Assembly: GCA_024811115.1 (NCBI GenBank)
Contig: JAKOGH010000480.1
Location: 44,946 to 108,945, forward strand
Direction: 5' to 3'
Length of the DNA: 64,000 nucleotides
From: Terana coerulea
Taxonomy: Eukaryota > Basidiomycota > Agaricomycetes > Polyporales > Phanerochaetaceae
Part shown: in pieces, positions 1-9,252 of the stretch
Numbering within the stretch: position 1 is the stretch's first letter
Layout of the letters: each line of letters opens with the position of its first letter
Translations under genes and position numbers: made by a program
The notes under the pieces: generated by a model
Databases searched by the model: none
What the model saw: the letters and a program-made list of their open reading frames with translations, nothing else
What the model was told of the DNA's origin: nothing

Positions 1-494
1 CTTCTCCTCCTCAAGCGGGCGGTATATGAAAGAAAGAATGGTATTATAGTATTTAGATACAAGCGGTTGACACCAAATCATATTATTAATCTGACATAGA
101 TGCACAGATGAATGCGTTCGGTATATGGGGGACCAGCAACTGCAAGAGAGAAGGCGGCAAATAGAGGCAATAGGTCAGACACCACGTGACGTCGCAACAA
201 GTGTTCAGCTTTCTCACAACCGGCCACGTAGTTGCGGTACGCCCGTACTCGAGCTGCGGCTGGCATACGGTCATGACCGCTCACGGCCTCATCTAGAATT
301 ACGATACAGTCAATGGCAGTATAGATGGCTAGCTGAGAGACATACACTGGCATCGACAATAGGCCCGACGGATCGCTATCGGTGGCAACGGGGGCCAGCC
401 GCTGACGTGCACATTTCCAGGTCCGAACGCTGCGATTGCTGGAAGTCGGAAGCAAGCCAGAGCACGAGGTCCGCCGCATGCGCTGAAAGTACAT
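1..494. other. Unassigned sequence upstream of repeat copy A
   Basis: Open frames occur on both strands but none shows splice signals, a recognisable domain or support from a second copy. Similarity to copy D begins near 495 with a shared GAGATGCATTTGACAGG, so this stretch is outside the repeated segment. I see no supported gene here. Confidence 0.4.
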
Positions 495-1243
495 AGGAGA
501 TGCATTTGACAGGCGGGACGAACAACAAACATATCGCTGAAAGCGTGTACCAACGAGCGCGACTAGCGGGGTGCGCTTCGACAACCGATAGATGGTGCAC
601 GAACTCCGTCATTGGCTCCTGTGGATGGGGTACAGGTGATGTCGAGCAATAAGGATACCGCCCGAACGGCAGGAGCTGGCGATGGAAAGGACAGGCGGCG
701 TGAGCGACCGGGCGCACGTCTGCCAGTAAATTGCGTCTCGACCACCGGTAGAGGATGTGCGACCTCCGCTTACTACCCTTCAATGACGAGCAGGTGATGT
801 GAAAGACCCATCCACGTTTCGCGCGTTCGTTACACAGATAGACGCTGAAAGGCGAGCGATATAGACGTCGGCGCCCGTCGGCCGGTGTAGAGGAGTAGTT
901 ACGGTGAGTCGTTTGACACGGCCGGGGGGACGGAGCGCGCGACGAGATGTTGTCGTGAAAACAGCCAGCGAGTGTGCGTGGTGACAACGGTCAGTGGACT
1001 GCATTTTCAACCGACCGAATGCACAGCGGCTAGCGGGCTATCCGCTGACTGCACAGGCAGACCGGTCAAATATGATAGGGGCATGCGACGCAGATTCGCA
1101 AACTCACCTTAAAGCAACCGCTGTGTGTATCAAGGTTGTACGACTTGGCTCTGTCCAGCGAAATGGTGAAGGCGGAGGATTAATATTAGGTCATCTCGAG
1201 GATTTAGGCGTTATGAGGGTCCGCTTGTAGCGCTCGCGTAGTC

Positions 1244-2114
1244 CTAAATCTGCGGGGTAAAGGATAAGAACAATGGGTAAACAGAGAGCGTACTTTGGCC
1301 CAAGTTTGACTATCGTTTGCAGCGAGCACTCCGACCTGTGGGTACTCCGTCTTGGTGGACTGTATGTTGGACTGTAGCTGCCTGACGAGACTATTAGCCA
1401 TGGCCAGGCGACTGACTACGAATCGTTGCGTACTCTTCGAGCTCTGCAACGCTGGGCGATCGTCCATCTTGCCATGGCTGTGGCTTCCAATATCTGACAA
1501 GAATGTGTCCTGGGTTTCCCATGTCGCCTTCCTTGGGGCAGGCACACTCCAATCGGGGGCCTTCTTGACGCGGTATCCCGTAGCAGTCAAACATCCATCT
1601 ACGTGTCGTGAGTGTGCGATCCGTAAAATACCCCAATAAAATGCGCACCTCAACCGCTCACAGTAATATGACACGTTCACTACAACCTTGAGGGCCAGAT
1701 CATGAACCATGCCACCTCTGCCAAATTCGAGTACACACCCACCGGGTCGCGGTAGCCCCAGTGTCCCGGGTCGTCCCACTGCTCTTCTGGCCCGCTCGCC
1801 CGCGCGCTGCAGCAAGCGTTTCTGCGGCAAAGTAGTCAATGCGCCGGACGACCTTCTATACTCGTCCGAGTCCCAGGCAACGGCCTTCAGCATCGCGAGG
1901 GTGTCTGAGAGTGGAGAGTGCCGGCACAGGTAGATTGGGCAAGTTGCTCTGCGCGGCGAAACGTCGGTCCAGGCAACAGCGCGGGCGCCGCTTCCTTCCA
2001 ACCTTCTTGTTGCTTTGCGCTCGTTGCCATTTGTCTCGCCAGCGCAGCGTGTCTTTGTGGCGAAGGAGAGAGTACGAAGAGGGATACGTTGGGACTTGAT
2101 TAGCGGGATAACAT
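1244..2114 (-). pseudogene. Gene beta, copy A (uncharacterised, frame-broken)
   Basis: This is the minus-strand counterpart of the beta gene in copy B. The start region MLSR is followed in this copy by an in-frame TAA created by one extra base relative to copy B (CGCTAATC here, CGCAATC there). A long body includes VAWDSDEY, DYFAAETLAAARASGPEEQ and HWGYRDPVGVYSNLAEVAW, which sit in different frames, so at least one internal indel is present. Downstream of an intron near 1570-1660 two overlapping readings stay open: one with WMFDCYGIPRQEG and VRYWKPQPWQDG, the other with FVVSRLAMANSLVRQLQ and ending after a last intron (about 1248-1290) as WAKI-stop at 1244. I cannot tell which is used. No known domain recognised. 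Confidence 0.4.
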
Positions 2115-2173
2115 GGATGAAAGACAGCGAGCAGTACTTGACCCAGCGGACCGACACCGAGGCATTGCCAAAG

Positions 2174-2218
2174 CTTATCTTATCTGTTATGTGAGCGCAC
2201 ACACCAAATCTGCTTCAT
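2174..2218 (+). promoter_or_regulatory. Promoter-like module between alpha and beta
   Basis: The plus strand carries CTTATCTTAT, then a GTGAGCGC core, then AAATCTGCTTCAT about 28 bases further on. The same arrangement sits upstream of gene alpha (minus strand, 4050-4007), in copies B and C, and in E. It resembles a TATA-like element spaced from a transcript-start-like AARTCTGCTTCAT. Here it points away from beta and toward the 3' end of alpha, so either it drives an antisense transcript or the module is a structural feature of the repeat. Confidence 0.4.
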
Positions 2219-2294
2219 TTCGGCCTTCCACCAAAGTAAATCACACGTCCATACATACAAGTAAAGAAAAGAGACTAGTACATAAAGAAAGAAA

Positions 2295-3563
2295 CTATTT
2301 ACGACTATGAGTTGTCTGCGCATCATACAGCTTGTACTTCTCCCATGCACAACTCTCTTCGAGATGGCATTTCATAAGCCGCTCGTTGGCCTCAAGAGCA
2401 ACCTTGAACTGACAAGCATTGTACCGTTAGTGCAAGTCTTACGTGAATAATTGAATGCTCACAATTTCCAGCATTCCGTCTGTAGTCCCCTGCCTACCCT
2501 TCCCACTGTAGTCGTCATGAGTGGAACAGGGGCTTGCGGGAATGGACTGAACAGCCCGCCTCCTGTATCAAACCCAGGCCCTGGAGCGCTTGTCGATACC
2601 CTAGAGGTTTTGCCAGTGTCCTCGGTTTCGGATCTATGTGCCCCTGCGCCATCTGGATCATGCTCGGAGGGGTGGGAACATAGCCTCGGCTTTTTCGTCT
2701 TGGCCGCCGTTGCCCGCCGTACTCCCCCTCGAGTAAATCAATATGGAGGGTAGCCAATGCCTGGTGAAGGTGACCTATGGTTACAGGGGGCGTCGGAATT
2801 GGTGGACGAGCGTCCGCTGTCGAGGTTTGCCGAAGGGGTAGCGAGAGGCATGCCGGTCGTTGCAGCGGGCCCTGCGTCGGTAAGCGCACCTAGTACACGG
2901 CGGCGAGCCTCCAGCAGGGGATACACCTTGGGCCGATGGCTTGACGTGCGCCAGCGATTGGACATCCGCGTCCGGCCGCCCTCGCTCGGTTGGGTCTGAC
3001 CGCGCGCCGATGTGTTGACAAGCTCCCTGTATCTGCATGCAGCGCTTCGAATGAGAACGTGCTAAGCGACAACGAACTTACCGGAGCCGGCCTCTAGCCG
3101 TCAAGCGGAACTGACCGGAGCCTCGGGACAAGGAGCGCAGTGTGGCATTGTTCACCTGCCGTGGAGCACGTCAGAACGGTCTGACAGAGGAGAGTAGAGC
3201 GACCGTACGTACTAGCGTAGTGAAGTACTCTTCGATGCACGCTCGAGCTTTGGAGCCGGTGTACAGGTCGCTGTCACGAACTATAGAAAATGTCAGCGGG
3301 AGTCGGGCCGATGACAATTTATCTACGGTAAGCGAGGATCGATGTTACCAGAACGAAGGGGTTTGACGGCGGGTGGCGTAATGCGCCAAGGCCGCGTCGC
3401 ATGCTAGTTCCGTTTGAAGGTGTGAGTCGCGGGTGATGGAAAAATAATGACAGACGTACCAGCTATGTAGTAGTGCTTGGTCATGATGAGCGAGAATGAA
3501 TCGAATAGCGGACTGACGAAACAACGACAGCTCAGGTTGCCTTAAATAAGAGTGAGCAGACAT
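2295..3563 (-). pseudogene. Gene alpha, copy A (uncharacterised multi-exon gene)
   Basis: Same gene as copy B (15565-16839), read on the minus strand. Exons give an N-terminal ILAHHDQALLHSWYVCHYF, then TGSKARACIEEYFTTL, SLAHVKPSAQGVSPAGGSP with a following CTRC, VTIGHLHQALATLHIDLL, AAKTKKPRLC and a C-terminal EANERLMKCHLEESCAWEK ending in a TAG at 2297-2295. The last intron has a GTGAGC donor, a CACTAAC branch site and a TCAG end. Copy C has GACAGCTGACC where A and B have GACAGCGACC; the missing T puts A and B out of frame before the TGSKARACIEE exon. The basic KTKKPR and the CTRC motif hint at a nuclear or zinc-binding role, but this is a guess. The family is not recognised with certainty. 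Confidence 0.5.
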
Positions 3564-4006
3564 TCCTAGAGGTCAGGGAGTACTTCCCGAGCTCTCGACA
3601 AAACAGACAAAGGACGTATGGAGACCGCTGAGATTTATGAAAACCTCGTTCGCGGCCAAGCATGCGTCTCCGAAGCGTGCGAACCCTCATGTCGTGGATC
3701 CTAGTCTTTCAAGGGCTTTGTGAATCTGTGATAAGAGTCGTCGGAGTGATTCACGGCAACAAGCCAACTCACCGAATGAGCACCGCATGACTGGGATGTG
3801 TGGAGAAAGGCGAGGCTGACGGCTGCGTCGTGTAGCGGCAACTGCTACTGCCCGTTCTGCCGGTGGCTTTGAGTCCTCAATGGGCATGCATATGGCGTCT
3901 GCCCAGCCTCATAGTGCCGGAGCCTGGTGTAGCACCCACGGTCTGAAAGGATGTTGTTGTTCGTTCGAGAAGGACTGAGCGAGGAGTGCGAGCGATATGA
4001 AGTCGA

Positions 4007-4050
4007 GATGAAGCAGACTTGGCGTGAGCGCTCGCGCGAGTAAGATAAGA
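4007..4050 (-). promoter_or_regulatory. Promoter-like module of gene alpha, copy A
   Basis: On the minus strand: CTTATCTTACTCGCGCGAG, GCGCTCACGCC, then AAGTCTGCTTCATCTCG about 25 bases after the TATA-like part. This spacing fits TATA-to-start distances. A GTGAGCGCTCGCGCGAG near-palindrome lies in the middle. It sits between gene alpha (transcribed left) and the gamma region (right), so it may be a bidirectional control region. The alpha ATG I chose lies ~440 bp downstream, leaving room for 5' exons; one short reading beginning MPIEDSKPPAER with an intron (GTGAGTTGG to TCACAG) lies between them. Confidence 0.45.
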
Positions 4051-4170
4051 TCGGCATGTCAATGACGGCCCGGATCCATCTAAACGCCCGACAATTCTCA
4101 GCGTGGAGGGCGCGCTTGCAAAGTTGTCTTTGTCCAAGTGCCGTCCAGCAGCCTCAAGCCCGTACTCAGC

Positions 4171-4800
4171 ATGGCCGCACGCCCGAATACCTGCGGGAGA
4201 AGCACGCACAGGGAGATGATTGCTCCGTCACAGCTCACAGGGGATCGCCACTCTCGGGAGGGCGCTCCGGTGCAGCGAGGGCTCGCAGCAGGATCCCGCC
4301 AGCAGGGCGAACATCCGACCTACCGCGGTCTTCGAGCCGCTGTCCTCGACGGCCGCCCTCGCTCGTCGAGAATATCGTCGCTACGGACGACTGCAGCACG
4401 GTGAGTCTGTCTATCAGGGCTCTATACGCTCTTCGTCTCTGACCTGTCTGCTTGGGTAGCGGTGTTCGAGCTACGTCCTCAACGGCCGCCCCTCGCTTCG
4501 TCGAGAATATCGTCGCTGCGACGACTGCAGCACGGTGAGTCTGTCTATCAGGGCTCTATACGCTCTTCGTCTCTGACCTGTCTGCTTGGGTAGCGGTGTT
4601 CGAGCTACGTCCCCAACGGCCGCCCCTCGCTTCGTCGAGAATATCGTCGCTAGCGGACGACTGCAGCACGGTGAGTCTGTCTATCTGGGCTCTATACGCT
4701 CTTCGTCTCTGACATGTTTGCCCGGCTAGTGAGCGTGCGCACCGCGGATCCGACCGGGCCACAGAGCATCTACCGCGGTCAAGTGTAGCCCTTTGGCCAT
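4171..4800 (+). CDS. Gamma region: putative gene with repeated intron-bearing exons, copy A
   Basis: From an ATG at 4171 the frame MAARPNTCGRSTHREM runs open to a GTGAGT donor near 4400. Two ~75-77 base exon-like blocks follow, each bounded by an intron-like sequence of 59 bases (GTGAGTCTGTCTATC ... CTCTGACCTGTCTGC ... TAG). The final intron variant ends in CCCGGCTAG, before a last block that diverges after about 4800. All three frames of the exon blocks lack stops in places, so the true frame is not certain, and block length varies (75 and 77 bases), which would shift frame between repeats. No domain recognised. It is divergent from gene alpha. It may be a transcribed but non-coding or decayed locus. 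Confidence 0.3.
4340..4740 (+). repeat. ~135-bp tandem repeat containing a spliceosomal-type intron (3 units), copy A
   Basis: The block CGAGAATATCGTCGC occurs at 4367, 4502 and 4636, a period of 135 and 134 bases. Each unit consists of an exon-like part of 75-77 bases (ends GACTGCAGCACG) and a 59-base part with GTGAGT at its start, CTGAC about 20 bases from its end, and TAG at its end. The last unit carries a variant ending ATGTTTGCCCGGCTAG. The same array has four units at 14285-14790 and two at each end of copy C. Confidence 0.9.
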
Positions 4801-4805
4801 CGTCA

Positions 4806-5523
4806 CTCGGTACACTCGCTCCGCTGCATGCGACATCTCCGTACTGCCTTGACCGTTTTATCTCATTTGCATCGCTCGCCCTTCCGTTCGCCTGAGCGGC
4901 CAATGATGAGCCGCGGGAGGGTCTCGTGCACGATCTGTCGGCCGTCAGCGCGTAGCCCTCAGGTCGCGATACGCTCACTGTCACCTCCGCTTTGCTTTTG
5001 GTTCGCCGCCCGTGTTCACCATTCCGACCGATATTTATTTCCTCTCGTCCTTACTACCTATCCGCGAACGTGCGAGCCGCGGACGGGTCTTGCTCCTTAC
5101 TCGTTGGTCGTCAGAAAGCAGTTCATTGGCTGTCGACACTCTGTGTTCCTCCTGTTTTGCCTTGCTCCTGCCTCCTTACGCTTCATACTCGCCCCTCGCC
5201 ACCTCCATCCCGCTTCGTCCTGTTGGAGATAGCAGGCGCTAAGCCGCCGACGAAGCCTGTGTGCGCTGCTCCGGTAGCTGAAATACTCACTAGGGCTCCC
5301 GCGCCACCCGCCGATCTTGGAAATTCAGCTCACGGACAGCCGTCGTCCCATGCGCTTGGTTGTGCTTATATGCACCTCGCCGCGTGCTCCACTGTTAGCG
5401 CTCCCATATCCTCGCATGCCGCAGTATTCAGTAACCCCGCAGGTATGTATACATAAATACACTTGTCGTCCCATTGCAGACTACATGATGCATGTTGCTC
5501 TACCGTACCATCTCCCTGCACAC
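4806..5523. other. Unassigned stretch after repeat copy A
   Basis: A plus-strand open frame runs 4992-5456, proline/alanine-rich, and ends at a GTATGTATAC...CATTGCAG sequence (about 37 bases) that could be an intron. No homology, domain or second copy supports it, and the strand downstream (5524-6196) is clearly coding on the minus strand. I treat it as unsupported. Confidence 0.3.
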
Positions 5524-6196
5524 CTAGTCGGGGTTGAACATCACCATGTTGTCCAGCAGGTCATGTATGTGCCAGATTGTTGCCTTAAGTCTTGCCTCGT
5601 AAATCCTATCGTTTTCAAGTGCACTGCGAACGCCTTCGGTAAAGGAAGTCAAAGCCTCGACGGTGGTAAATGTTAGCTCTTGTGTAATTGGCTGTTCACG
5701 TTCGCAAGAGTCGTAATCCCAGCCAACTACGAAGCACCCTTCACCACGCTATTTCAATGGGTCAACTCTTCCCTTCAGTCATCAATTGCCTCGCCTTTGC
5801 TTACTTTCTCAATGAAAGGGCTTTGCATTTTGGATACAGTGCACTGAAGCAGAGTTTCACCAGCTGTATCCTTCAGGAGCAGTATGCAGACTGTATTTCG
5901 CCGTGCCGTAGATATTAAGAGCGATGCATCAATGTGCGTTCCTCACGATAACGTAGTGCAAGTACTTACGGTGCTCAAACTCGTACTGCACAAGTAGGCC
6001 GTTGAGGTACACGCTGTTCGTCCAAACTTTTGAAACATGTTCCTCGCGAGCTTGACCAGAACAGCGGAAGTACGCTGTACATGAGTGAGTATGATACGAT
6101 AGGCTAGTAGAGTCTTAGACTACCCGCGGGTTCGACTGAGTTAGGGTCCACTTCAGCTTCGTGCTGTAGCAGCCTTTGGGGTCCGTCGTTCTCCAT
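5524..6196 (-). CDS. Intact four-exon hypothetical protein, 162 aa
   Basis: Four minus-strand exons join without frame breaks: 6196-6124, 6074-5970, 5890-5805 and 5748-5524 (489 bases in total). The introns are 49, 79 and 56 bases with GTAGTC, GTAAGT and GTAAGC donors and ACAG/ATAG ends. The protein starts MENDGPQRLLQHEAEVDP, has a globular middle (CSGQAREEHVSKVWTNSVY, LKDTAGETLLQCTVSKMQS) and ends with amphipathic helices (SALENDRIYEARLKATIWH) before LLDNMVMFNPD. No signal peptide or membrane segment. A TATATAAG box lies about 40 bases upstream of the ATG. This is one of the few genes here with no indel. I do not recognise the family. Confidence 0.75.
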
Positions 6197-6234
6197 CTGT
6201 TGGAATTGTACAGGAACAGAGCATGCACGCTGGA

Positions 6235-6242
6235 CTTATATA
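6235..6242 (-). promoter_or_regulatory. TATA box of the 162-aa gene
   Basis: TATATAAG on the minus strand, ending about 40 bases before the ATG at 6196; transcription would start near 6205-6210, giving a very short leader. Confidence 0.55.
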
Positions 6243-6252
6243 GCCAAGTCCA

Positions 6253-7455
6253 TCAAGCCTTGCAAATCATCTTTCGGAGGAGAAAGCACACATTTATTAT
6301 AACAATTGAAAGGAAAATATACAGAGCAACCTTCAGTCGTTGCGTCCTTTGTTCGCCGGCATACCAGAACCCGTTGCTGCGCCAGCGTGGGGGTTTCGCC
6401 TTTTGAACTTCATGCCTCCTATCATAATGCTCATCTTTGTCCCGATGCGTCTCCTTCCTCTTGCCTGCTTTCTTTGGCTCCTTTGGCTCAGATCCCTTAA
6501 TCAGCGGCTCGCTCCTTCCCTTTAAGTGTCTTCGTTGTCGTGAGCTCAGATGAAGCGCGAGGAGAGGCGAGATTCTCGCGGGCGCTGGCAGCGGAGGGGC
6601 TCGACAACTGCAGCGTGGTCTGAGCTGCTTCACGTTTCGGTAGGGCGTCTACCGGCTGAGGACTCGTCCCTCTCATAGTGACGCTCTCAGCGTGAACGCT
6701 TTCTACCAACCGTCTTCGGTGCGTGCCCACTATACCAAGAATATTAATACAGTGCAAGCTTCCAGCCGTCTCGGACGCACCTGTGGCTATTGCGGGGTTG
6801 TTTTCTTCGGCATGGAGAACTACGTAAAGGACATATCAGGTATCGAGAATCACCGGCCAAGACTTACGCATCGTTAAATATCATGCTAAGTTCGTTCGCT
6901 GGCGGCTAGGTGACAGGGGCTCAGCTGCCTGGCCATGTTCGTCTTCATCTCCATCCTGCGCTTCAGAGACTACGCTCTGGAAGGTGAAAATATTAAGCAC
7001 CAGTAGAATCCTCGACATAGAAAACGAACCGATGTAGTTGCCGGACAAATGAACATCGCTGTTTCTATCAGGGCAGAAGACATGGACGGAAGGCATAGAC
7101 GTACCTCGAGCCAGTAACTTGTAGGGTTACTGTTTGTTGAGCCAAGAGTGTCAGATCCAGAAACGCATGCTCGGCCTATAAAAAGGTGAGAAAGATTTCG
7201 GTGCAGAATAGACTACAACACGCACTCGGCCGGAGATAAACGAACACAAAATAGTGCTCATAGTAGTCTCTTCTTCGTGGTTATTATCGGTTTGGCTGGC
7301 GGTATCTCCCTCCTGGACGTCCGGGAAAAGCCCTGGTAGCTGAGCTTCAAGAATATGCGCTTTCCTTCTTCAACAGCATTCTCCCGAGATGCGGTTTTAA
7401 GCACAGTGTCGACTACCGGCGTGAAGCTTTCGACCGACTCCGAGTCCAGCTTCAT
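6253..7455 (-). CDS. Nucleoplasmin-like protein resembling the N-terminus of fungal nuclear FKBPs
   Basis: The minus-strand ATG at 7455 opens MKLDSESVESFTPVVDTVLK with KRIFLKLSYQG. An acidic stretch rich in D/E follows with TTMSTILCSF, then after an intron ending TTTTTATAG an exon AEHAFLDLTLLAQQTVTLQ, then after a 40-base intron NSDVHLSGNYIGSF. The order 'acidic insert, TVLCSL-like strand, VTLQV, LTGNYI' is how I know the nucleoplasmin-like domain of Fpr3/Fpr4-type FKBPs (histone-binding, nucleolar). Further on are an acidic segment (EAQDGDEDEHGQAAEP) and a lysine-rich segment (KEPKKAGKRKETHRDKDEH). I see no peptidyl-prolyl isomerase domain; instead the last frame ends with a hydrophobic LYIFLSIVIINVCFLL. 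Two or more frame changes are needed, so it may be a truncated paralogue or contain base errors. Confidence 0.45.
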
Positions 7456-7489
7456 GGTCCTTCAGAGGGTTCAGAGGGCTCTTAGTTGA

Positions 7490-7873
7490 TCATATAACGC
7501 ATGAGGGTGCATGCAATCGACGCTTACCACAGCCCGAGCGCGATCGACATGCTTGCAAGATGAGAGGATAGTCTGTAACCGTAGCGGACACCTGAGCTGA
7601 GTAGGTCTTAAGATACCCAAGTCCATCAAAAAGCCAAACAGGATCCAACATCAAGACTAAAAAGCTTGCAGGACACGCAGCACATTTTTTACACGCGTTG
7701 GCCACGCGCCCAGCTTCGAAAGCAGGGGCGATGCATGCGCGCAGTCGAGACTCACTGAGTGCAATCCGACCATTACACGGGAGCTGGTCTGCTTGCCGAT
7801 GTCTCCCGTGATATGACCAGTCCGAGGCACGTAGGCATTCTTCAACCATGCCATTAGCATGCCCATGGTTCAT
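7490..7873 (-). CDS. Hypothetical protein with a CxxCxxC motif
   Basis: A 127-codon minus-strand frame begins MNHGHANGMVEECL and contains VANACKKCAACPASF followed by DPVWLFDGLGYLKTYSAQ. An overlapping frame (MGMLMAWLKNAYVPR) shares the 5' part and has a GTGAGTCTC donor near 7755, so the real gene may splice from that frame into the CKKCAAC exon. The clustered cysteines could bind metal, but the spacing is not that of a Zn2Cys6 or C2H2 finger. The gene lies upstream of, and in the same direction as, the nucleoplasmin-like gene. Not recognised. Confidence 0.35.
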   Translation of the reverse strand: MNHGHANGMVEECLRASDWSYHGRHRQADQLPCNGRIALSESRLRACIAPAFEAGRVANACKKCAACPASFLVLMLDPVWLFDGLGYLKTYSAQVSATVTDYPLILQACRSRSGCGKRRLHAPSCVI

Positions 7874-8229
7874 TACAGGTGCTGGTATTGCGCTTTTTCG
7901 CTGTTATTGTTTGCGATAAGCAGGCGTACAGGCGAACACTCGGTTAACCGGTCCTAAAGTACGCATCAATCCGAGACTCGCTTACGTAATCCAAGCTGAG
8001 CACAAGCGCCTCTTCGGCGTCGACACGCGCTAGCATTATGTAGTACTGCCGCCTTTCCAAATACCGTGACTAGCTAGTGTCCATGTTCACGATCCGGACA
8101 TCCCATTCCTTTCATACAAGTATATAATAACCTCGGGCGCACAACGTAACCCTCTACCCGGACACTTCAGCCTCCACCAACATCCCGAAGCGTGCAAGAA
8201 GTTGGTTCAGTCCCCAAGGCAGGAGCAAC
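7874..8229. other. Intergenic
   Basis: No frame of interest. The stretch contains a TATATAATAA-like motif near 8120 on the plus strand but no gene is placed downstream of it with confidence. Confidence 0.4.
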
Positions 8230-8633
8230 TCAACCATTCCTGCACTGTCTCAGCCAAGCTGTCCGGCAAGGGCTCAATAGCGTGACTGTTGAATAAGTCA
8301 TTGCTATTCTAGGCCAGCAAATTCGGTGAGTACTTGTGAATCTCGAGACGCGCAGCACATACGTATGTGCGGTAGACCTTCCGACGGGCGCTGCTCTTCG
8401 CGAAATGCCTTGATGGTCTGCGCTAGATTTTTTCTGTTCGCCTTCCAGAGCCTTACTCTCTCCGAGATAGGTGGGAGCTGCTTTCCCTTCCGGCGCCCAA
8501 GAGGATGCAGTTGAACCATGTCGCCCAGGTACCCTCGACGACACCCTCTTCTCGACCTCGCCGGAGGAGTTTCTTGATTAACTATATGAACGTCAGATCT
8601 AGAGCAAACATCACAATGCATCGGCACTGACAT
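8230..8633 (-). CDS. Hypothetical basic protein
   Basis: A minus-strand frame of 109 codons (8633-8304) begins MSVPMHCDVCSRSD and contains a lysine/arginine-rich helical part, GKQLPPISERVRLWKANRK followed by NLAQTIKAFREEQRPSEG. Composition and helix periodicity look coding. A second frame continues to 8230. No known domain, and the boundaries are uncertain. Confidence 0.35.
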
Positions 8634-9252
8634 TCATAAACGATGGTATGTCGCTACAGTCGCACTTGTTTTCCCGGGAGGAGTTGACTGGTGACGATAG
8701 ACCGTTGAGTGACAATCAGCCAGGTGACATGCGAAGCGCACCAAGTTGTCGCCATCACGGACCAGTCTGCTGGGTTGCGTAATGCGGCGAGTACTAGTTC
8801 TGCCTCGTTAGAATATGAAGTTGTAGGCATTGCGTGGGTGTTCGTCCCATCTCTAGCGGAGGGAGTAGTCTGGTCTAATATAGTCTCGTTGCAGAACAAA
8901 GAACTTCAAGGAGCCATTGAGACTATGGCCACTCATCAGTACTCACGACTCATTTAGAAGGCCCTATCTCACGCTACTATCTGGTGTTTGTACGCACCTT
9001 TAACGACGTGCGCCACTCCGACTGTGCAGACCAGGGCTGAGCGACACCACGGGCCCTCCTCATGTCAGACACGCCTCCACGCGCGCGCAATGCATGACAG
9101 TGTCTCAGTGGCTTCCCATGGGCCGCTGTAAGGTCCCTTCCTTACAAAAAGCCCAAAAATGACGTGACGACACGTCGAGGGCGTCCGACGCACTTATACC
9201 GCCGCGAAGAGACCCAGCTCCCATCAGCCTGGCTCTTTACCCTTCCAAAAGG
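8634..9252. other. Unresolved stretch with opposing open frames
   Basis: Between 8654 and 8957 both strands stay open for about 80 codons (minus: PTTSYSNEAELVLAALRNP; plus: GVVWSNIVSLQNKELQGAI). I cannot choose between them. From 8960 to 9250 I see nothing beyond a TATA-less GC-rich stretch. Confidence 0.3.

Larger units (their letters stand above)
495..4805 (+). repeat. Segmental repeat copy A (reference orientation)
   Basis: Positions 495-1935 match 20397-21826 in direct orientation (copy D). Positions 1120-4800 match 14205-18005 as a reverse complement (copy B). Positions 2690-4800 match 42110-44060 in direct orientation (copy C). Within it, reading leftwards on the minus strand, lie gene alpha (3563-2295) and gene beta (2114-1244); to the right lies the divergent gamma region with an intron-containing tandem array. 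Similarity to B fades after about 4800. A further intron-like sequence on the minus strand near 1037-1110 (GTGAGT start, GTGCAG end) resembles the gamma intron, suggesting a second gamma-related block at 500-1120. A versus B differ mostly by 1-3 bp indels. Confidence 0.85.

Noticed and set aside
4992..5456. 154-codon plus-strand proline/alanine-rich frame
   Set aside because: No domain, no second copy; a low-complexity open frame in CpG-rich DNA.
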